Source: Komagataeibacter swingsii (GTDB lineage Bacteria > Pseudomonadota > Alphaproteobacteria > Acetobacterales > Acetobacteraceae). From it: a DNA stretch of 64,000 nt. The DNA lies in contig NZ_NKUB01000005.1 of NCBI RefSeq assembly GCF_003207895.1, positions 1-64,000 of the forward strand, in the 5' to 3' direction. Below the pieces are notes generated by a model, which saw nothing but the letters and a program-made list of their open reading frames with translations, searched no databases and was not told the DNA's origin. Shown here piece after piece: positions 59,586 to 64,000 of the stretch (position 1 is the first letter of the stretch; every line of letters begins with the position of its first letter). The translations under genes and the position numbers were made by a program.

Positions 59586-60491
59586 ATGCCAGCCGATGCA
59601 CTTGCCTGCCTGATGCCCCGTGCCGTGCAGTACGGGGTGCCGGTGGGGCGGTGCGTGATGGTGGGCATGACGCTGGCCGCCCTGTGGCGCGCCCCGCCGG
59701 TGCAGGCCGCGCCGGTCATGGCCGCCCACCGCGCGGTCTATGACCTGACGCTGGTGGCGGTCAGCGGTGGCGATGTCGTCACGGCGGAAGGCAGGCTGAC
59801 CTTCGTCCTGTCCGACATGTGTTCGGCATGGTCCACGCAGCAGCAGTTGCGCCTGCGCACCGTGGACCGGGACGGGGCGGAAACTGTCAGTGATTCGGAT
59901 TACGCCGTGCTGGAGGAAAAGGACGGCTCATCCCTCGTGTTCCGCGCCGACCAGACGGAAAACGGCCATCCCGACCCCCGTATCGCGGGGGAGGCGCATA
60001 TGCGCGCCACCGGGGGGCTGGCGCACTACACCGACCCCGCCGTGCATGACGTGGCGCTGCCCGCGGGCACGCTGTTTCCCGTGGCCCATACGGCAGCCAT
60101 CATCCAGGCGGGGCAGGACGGGCAGGGGCCGATCGCCCCCTATCTGTTCGATGGCACGGTGGATACGGGCGCACTTGGCACCTACGTGCTGTTTCTGGGG
60201 CACGATGCGCCGCCGGTCGCGACCACGTTCCCGGTGCTTGCCCCGCTTGCGGCGCAGCGGGTCCATATCGCCTATTACAATCCAACCACCCGCGACATGG
60301 CGCCGGTGTTCGAGACGGGGATGCGCTATTTCAGCAATGGCGTGGCCGACCGGGTGGATATGGATTTCGGGCAGTTCCGCATGGCGGGCACGCTGCGTGA
60401 ATTCCGGCTGCTGCCAGCGCCCGACCATTGCCCGGTGCCCGCCGGGGCACGCGGGCATGGCCGTGTCAGCCCAGCGCATCCGCCAGCGTAA
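59586..60491 (+). CDS. eipB: EipB-family (DUF1849) cell envelope protein
   Basis: 301 residues from ATG 59586 (GTG 59583 adjacent). An unusual long N terminus precedes a hydrophobic segment VMVGMTLAALWRAPPVQA, a likely signal; starts further in are possible. The body matches the alphaproteobacterial periplasmic EipB family: HRAVYDLTL, AEGRLTFVLSDMCSAWSTQQQ, FETGMRYFSNGVADRVDMD. Two Cys (in SDMCSAW and PDHCPVP) would form the family's disulfide. Needed for envelope integrity in Brucella. Its 3' end overlaps xthA by 26 bp on the opposite strand. Confidence 0.82.
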   Translation: MPADALACLMPRAVQYGVPVGRCVMVGMTLAALWRAPPVQAAPVMAAHRAVYDLTLVAVSGGDVVTAEGRLTFVLSDMCSAWSTQQQLRLRTVDRDGAETVSDSDYAVLEEKDGSSLVFRADQTENGHPDPRIAGEAHMRATGGLAHYTDPAVHDVALPAGTLFPVAHTAAIIQAGQDGQGPIAPYLFDGTVDTGALGTYVLFLGHDAPPVATTFPVLAPLAAQRVHIAYYNPTTRDMAPVFETGMRYFSNGVADRVDMDFGQFRMAGTLREFRLLPAPDHCPVPAGARGHGRVSPAHPPA

Positions 60492-61248
60492 CCGCCAGCG
60501 GCACATGGTCGGATGGCTGCGGCTTGCCCCGTTCATCACGCGCGGGCAGGGCGGTCAGCAGCCGCTGGGCAACACGGGGGGACAGCAGGGCATGGTCAAT
60601 GCGCAGCCCGCTGTCGCGCTGCCATGAAGCCGCCTGATAATCCCAGAATGTATAGAACCGGCCCACCGGGTGCACCGCGCGCAGCGCATCGGTCAGGCCC
60701 AGCCACAGCAGGCGGCGGAAGGCGGCGCGGCTCTGCGGGCGGACCAGCGCGTCATCGGGGGACAGCGCGCCGGGCGCGCAATCCTCATCGGTGGGGCAGA
60801 CATTGTAATCGCCCAGCAGGACGAAATCCTGCCCCGCCTGCAGCATGCCACGTGCATGCAGCGCCAGCGCCTCCATGAACGCCAGCTTGGAGTCGTAGCC
60901 GGCCGAGCCACCGGAATTGCCGTTGGGCAGGTACAGGTTGCCAAACACCAGCCCGCAACTGCGGATCTCGACATAGCGCGCCTGGGGCGGGTCGGTTTCC
61001 CAGCCGGGCAGGGCGGTGTGCGTGACCTCATGCGGGTGGCGGGTTAGGATGGCGACGCCGTTGTAGCTTTTCTGTCCCACCACGATGCTGTCATAACCCG
61101 CCGCCCTGAACGCATCGACGGGAAAGACCTCGGTCTGGCACTTGATTTCCTGCAACGCCAGCACGTCGGGCTGTTCGCGGGCCAGATAGTCCAGCACGTG
61201 GTCCTGGCGCTGGCGGATGGAATTGACGTTCCAGGTGGCGAATTTCAT
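60466..61248 (-). CDS. xthA: Exodeoxyribonuclease III
   Basis: 260 residues. AP endonuclease and 3'-5' exonuclease of base excision repair. MKFATWNVNSIRQR with the conserved Asn, ALQEIKCQTE (metal Glu), LLGDYNVCPTDED, FYTFWDYQAASWQRDSGLRIDH and the terminal SDHVPLAV are all present. Two adjacent ATGs (61251 and 61248) overlap the upstream gene's TGA; the MKFATW start is chosen. Co-transcribed with the HesB gene. Confidence 0.95.
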   Translation of the reverse strand: MKFATWNVNSIRQRQDHVLDYLAREQPDVLALQEIKCQTEVFPVDAFRAAGYDSIVVGQKSYNGVAILTRHPHEVTHTALPGWETDPPQARYVEIRSCGLVFGNLYLPNGNSGGSAGYDSKLAFMEALALHARGMLQAGQDFVLLGDYNVCPTDEDCAPGALSPDDALVRPQSRAAFRRLLWLGLTDALRAVHPVGRFYTFWDYQAASWQRDSGLRIDHALLSPRVAQRLLTALPARDERGKPQPSDHVPLAVTLADALG

Positions 61249-61607
61249 CATTCGACCGAAAAGCTCGTGCCACACCCGCATGATGACGCGGCATTGGGAT
61301 TGCGCACGGTAAAGTGCGCGCCCATCAGGCTGTCGTCGAAATGCAGTTCCGCCCCGCCCAGCAGGTCCATGCTGGCCGGATCGACCACCACACGGACCGT
61401 GCCCGCCGGGATCACGATGTCATCGGGCCGGCTTTCGCCATCCAGCGCGAATTTGTACTGGAAGCCGTTGCACCCCCCGGCTTCGACCGATACCCGCAGC
61501 GCGGGTTCGCCCGTGGGGGAGGCTGGCTGTTCATCCAGTATTTCGCGCAGGCGGCGGGCCGCCGCGTCCGATACGCGGAAGTTTTCGGGGGCGGGGGGCA
61601 TGGACAT
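61248..61607 (-). CDS. HesB/IscA-family iron-sulfur cluster insertion protein (ErpA-like)
   Basis: 119 residues. A-type carrier: VEAGGCNGFQYKF and C-terminal NAASSCGCGTSFSVE provide the three conserved Cys (C, then CGC). It transfers Fe-S clusters to apoproteins. ErpA is the likely subtype in this xthA/dgt/argS neighbourhood, but IscA cannot be excluded. Overlaps xthA by 1-4 nt. Divergent from dgt. Confidence 0.9.
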   Translation of the reverse strand: MSMPPAPENFRVSDAAARRLREILDEQPASPTGEPALRVSVEAGGCNGFQYKFALDGESRPDDIVIPAGTVRVVVDPASMDLLGGAELHFDDSLMGAHFTVRNPNAASSCGCGTSFSVE

Positions 61608-61733
61608 CGGGTTTCACCATGATCTGTGGCGCGCAGGGCCATGGGACCATGTTGGCCACGGGCTGCGCGCGGGTTATGGATGGGGGCGGTATCATCACGT
61701 GCCGTTCCATCCATGGCTGGATCCTGATCCTAT

Positions 61734-62912
61734 ATGAGCACTGCACCCTATGCTGTCCAGACCGCCACGGCCCGTGGCAGGCTCTATCCCGAAGCCGAGG
61801 CCCCGACCCGCAGCCCATGGCAGCGTGACCGTGACCGGGTGCTGCATTCGGCGGGGTTTCGCACGCTGCAGTACAAGACGCAGGTATTCCTCAACCACGA
61901 AGGGGATTTTTTCCGCACCCGGCTGACCCATTCGCTGGAAGTGGCCCAGGTCGCCCGGTCCATCGCGCGCAGGCTGGGGCTGGAGGAAGACCTGACCGAA
62001 GGTCTGGCCCTGGCGCATGACCTTGGCCACACCCCCTTTGGCCATGCGGGGGAGGAAGCGCTGTCGGCGGCCATGAAGCCATGGGGCGGTTTCGACCACA
62101 ATACGCAGTCCCTGCGGCTGGTGACGCTGCTGGAACGGCGGTATTTCGCCTTTGACGGCCTGAACCTGACATGGGAAATGCTCGAAGGGCTGGCCAAGCA
62201 TAACGGGCCGGTGGACCACCCCACGCCCTATGTGGCCGATTACGCGGCCCGGCATGGGCTGGAACTGGGCAGCTATGCCGCAGCGGAAGCGCAGGTCGCG
62301 GCCCTGTCGGATGATATCGCCTACCACGCCCACGACCTTGATGACGGCCTGCGCGCGGGCCTGCTGCATATCGGGGAACTGGAAACCCTGCCCGTGGTGC
62401 GCGAAGCGCTGGCGGATGCCCGCAAGGCCCAGTGCCTCAGCGGCTGTCAGGCCGGCAATGACGACCCCCGCCTGCGCCATGAAACCATCCGCCGGGTCAT
62501 CAACACGCTGGCCATGGACCTGATCGGGCAGACGCAGCGCAACCTTGAACGCCTTGCCCCGCAATGTTCCGATGACATCCGCCATGCCGCCCGTCCCGTG
62601 GTGGCGTACAGCCCGGATATCGCCGCCGCCAACCTGGAAATCCGCAAATTCCTGTACGCGCGGCTGTACCGGCACTGGCGCGTCAACCGCATGACGCGCA
62701 AGGCGCGGCTGACGGTCGAATCGATCTTCACCATCCTGTCGGAAAACCTCACACTGCTGCCCGATGGCGCGCGTGAGCCTGCGCTGGCCGCCCATGATGG
62801 GGGCGACAGGGCAGGTGCATGCCGCGTGGTGGCGGATTATATTGCCGGTATGACCGATCGCTGCGCGATGGAGGAATATCGACGGTTGACGGACCTGTCC
62901 TCGCCGGGGTGA
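61734..62912 (+). CDS. dgt: Deoxyguanosinetriphosphate triphosphohydrolase-like protein (dGTPase)
   Basis: 392 residues, the shorter type 2 dGTPase. HD-domain residues appear as FRTRLTHSLEVAQVARSIARR, ALAHDLGHTPFGHAGEEAL and DDIAYHAHDLDDGLR; FDHNTQSLRL follows. Hydrolyses dNTPs to nucleoside plus triphosphate, controlling nucleotide pools. Located immediately before argS, as in many alphaproteobacteria. Confidence 0.93.
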   Translation: MSTAPYAVQTATARGRLYPEAEAPTRSPWQRDRDRVLHSAGFRTLQYKTQVFLNHEGDFFRTRLTHSLEVAQVARSIARRLGLEEDLTEGLALAHDLGHTPFGHAGEEALSAAMKPWGGFDHNTQSLRLVTLLERRYFAFDGLNLTWEMLEGLAKHNGPVDHPTPYVADYAARHGLELGSYAAAEAQVAALSDDIAYHAHDLDDGLRAGLLHIGELETLPVVREALADARKAQCLSGCQAGNDDPRLRHETIRRVINTLAMDLIGQTQRNLERLAPQCSDDIRHAARPVVAYSPDIAAANLEIRKFLYARLYRHWRVNRMTRKARLTVESIFTILSENLTLLPDGAREPALAAHDGGDRAGACRVVADYIAGMTDRCAMEEYRRLTDLSSPG

Positions 62913-63020
62913 AACACGCCCATCGCATTTATCCGACTGCCTGCCGTGCCGCTGTCACGGCAGGCCCGTCCTGCCGGGCCAGATGGCCCATTGACCGTTT
63001 TTGTTGGGAAACCGTGCCGC

Positions 63021-64000
63021 ATGTCTGACAGTCTGTTCGTCCGTTACCTTACGCATGTGCGCGCCGCACTGGACCGGATCGTGCCCGACCTGCCGCCTGC
63101 GCTGCTGGACCGGGTTGAGGTCACGCCCACGCGCGACCCGGCCCATGGCGACCTTGCGACCAACGCGGCGCTGGTCGTGTCCAAGGCCGCCCGGCGCCGC
63201 CCGGCTGAAATCGCGGCCGAACTGGTAACGGCGCTGGCGGATGCGCCCGGTATCGCGCATGCGGAAGTGGCCGGCCCCGGCTTCGTCAACATGCGCCTGG
63301 CGCCCGCCGTGTGGCAGGATGTTGCACGCAGCGTGCTGGCATCCGGTGAGGATTACGGCACCAGCACCGCGGGCAACGGGGTGAAGGTGAATGTGGAATA
63401 CGTGTCCGCCAACCCCACCGGCCCGATGCATGTCGGCCATTGCCGTGGGGCCGTGGTGGGCGACGTGCTGGCCAACCTGCTGATCAAGGCGGGTTACGCG
63501 GTCACGAAGGAATATTATATCAACGACGCCGGCGCGCAGGTCATCGCGCTGGCATGGGCGGCCTACTGGCGCTACCTGCAGGCGCTGGGCACCACCGTGA
63601 CCGAGGCGGAATTCGCTGCTGTCGTGCCCGGTGGCAAGATCCAGTACGGTGGCGACTACCTGGTGCCGGTGGGCGCGGCGCTGGCCCGTGAACATGGCGA
63701 CAGGCTCGCCGCCCCCGGCCTGAAGCCGGCTGATCCCGCCGTATGGCTGGATACGGTGAAGCGGGAGACGGTCGATACCATGATGGCCATGATCCGCGAG
63801 GACCTGGCGGCCCTTGGCGTGCATCATGATGTCTTCACCAGCGAGGCGAAGATCCTGGCCGATGGGGAAACCGACCGCGCCATAGCGGCACTGGACAAAA
63901 AGGGCCTGATCTACGAAGGCGTGCTGGAACCGCCCAAGGGCAAGCTGCCCGATGACTGGGAAGCCCGGCCGCAGACGCTGTTCCGCGCCACCGAATTTGG
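63021..64000 (+). CDS. argS: Arginyl-tRNA synthetase, partial (runs off the right edge)
   Basis: At least 326 residues visible, without the C-terminal part. Class I synthetase: the N-terminal Add1 domain (DPAHGDLATNAALVVSKAARR) is followed by the HIGH-type motif in VEYVSANPTGPMHVGHCRGA and by YYINDAGAQVIALAW. ATG 63021 begins MSDSLFVRYL. Intact as far as seen; 108 bp after dgt. Confidence 0.95.
   Translation, partial: MSDSLFVRYLTHVRAALDRIVPDLPPALLDRVEVTPTRDPAHGDLATNAALVVSKAARRRPAEIAAELVTALADAPGIAHAEVAGPGFVNMRLAPAVWQDVARSVLASGEDYGTSTAGNGVKVNVEYVSANPTGPMHVGHCRGAVVGDVLANLLIKAGYAVTKEYYINDAGAQVIALAWAAYWRYLQALGTTVTEAEFAAVVPGGKIQYGGDYLVPVGAALAREHGDRLAAPGLKPADPAVWLDTVKRETVDTMMAMIREDLAALGVHHDVFTSEAKILADGETDRAIAALDKKGLIYEGVLEPPKGKLPDDWEARPQTLFRATEF

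Overview
The window is a GC-rich alphaproteobacterial chromosome segment from a cellulose-producing acetic acid bacterium (Acetobacteraceae, Komagataeibacter/Novacetimonas type). The diagnostic block is a complete type I cellulose synthase cluster at 37.4-51.2 kb in the order cmcAx-ccpA-bcsA-bcsB-bcsC-bcsD-bglX. CcpA and BcsD accessory proteins of this kind are characteristic of that group. The remaining backbone also fits: ispDF-dusB-ntrBC-ntrYX-hfq-hflX, hisZ-purA, minCDE and xthA-(HesB)-dgt-argS are all familiar alphaproteobacterial neighbourhoods.

Layout. 0-0.7 kb: end of an IS630-type insertion sequence, followed by a 162-bp MITE-like element. 0.7-7.1 kb: glycerate 2-kinase, coaA, a ferritin-like protein, a GntR regulator and minCDE. 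7.2-16.3 kb: a mostly co-directional run (FzlA-like GST, HI0933 flavoprotein, MBOAT acyltransferase, rarA, an RluA-family pseudouridine synthase, an AsmA protein, an ATP12-type chaperone), many with 1-4 nt overlaps. 16.4-27.8 kb: ispDF facing away from dusB-ntrB-ntrC-ntrY-ntrX-hfq-hflX and an inositol-monophosphatase-family gene. 28-36.6 kb: mazG, argC, tRNA-Leu(CAA), serC, hisZ, purA, rpoH, rluD, a small membrane protein and tRNA-Glu(CTC). 36.6-51.2 kb: an AT-rich control region and the cellulose operon, which combines a secreted endoglucanase, the inner-membrane synthase BcsAB, the BcsC outer-membrane channel, the BcsD/CcpA crystallisation factors and a secreted beta-glucosidase. 51.2-64 kb: three small genes of uncertain role, htpG, an FMN-riboswitch-led methyltransferase, mtnA, aspS, eipB, xthA, a HesB protein, dgt and the first part of argS.

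Most notable observations. (1) An ~80-nt intergenic element predicted to fold as a three-way junction occurs seven times. It is present at every convergent gene junction in the window that has more than 26 bp of space. (2) An FMN riboswitch leads into a SAM-dependent methyltransferase rather than a riboflavin gene, and a stem that can hide the ribosome binding site lies just downstream. (3) NtrC has GAFAGA in place of the sigma-54 contact motif GAFTGA, and NtrX lacks the loop altogether. (4) The cellulose operon has a long AT-rich leader with an FNR/CRP-type site and a possible leader peptide, a twin-arginine signal on the endoglucanase, and a bcsA/bcsB junction in overlapping open frames that one indel would fuse.

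All functional calls come from reading motifs and gene order by eye; no database search was run.
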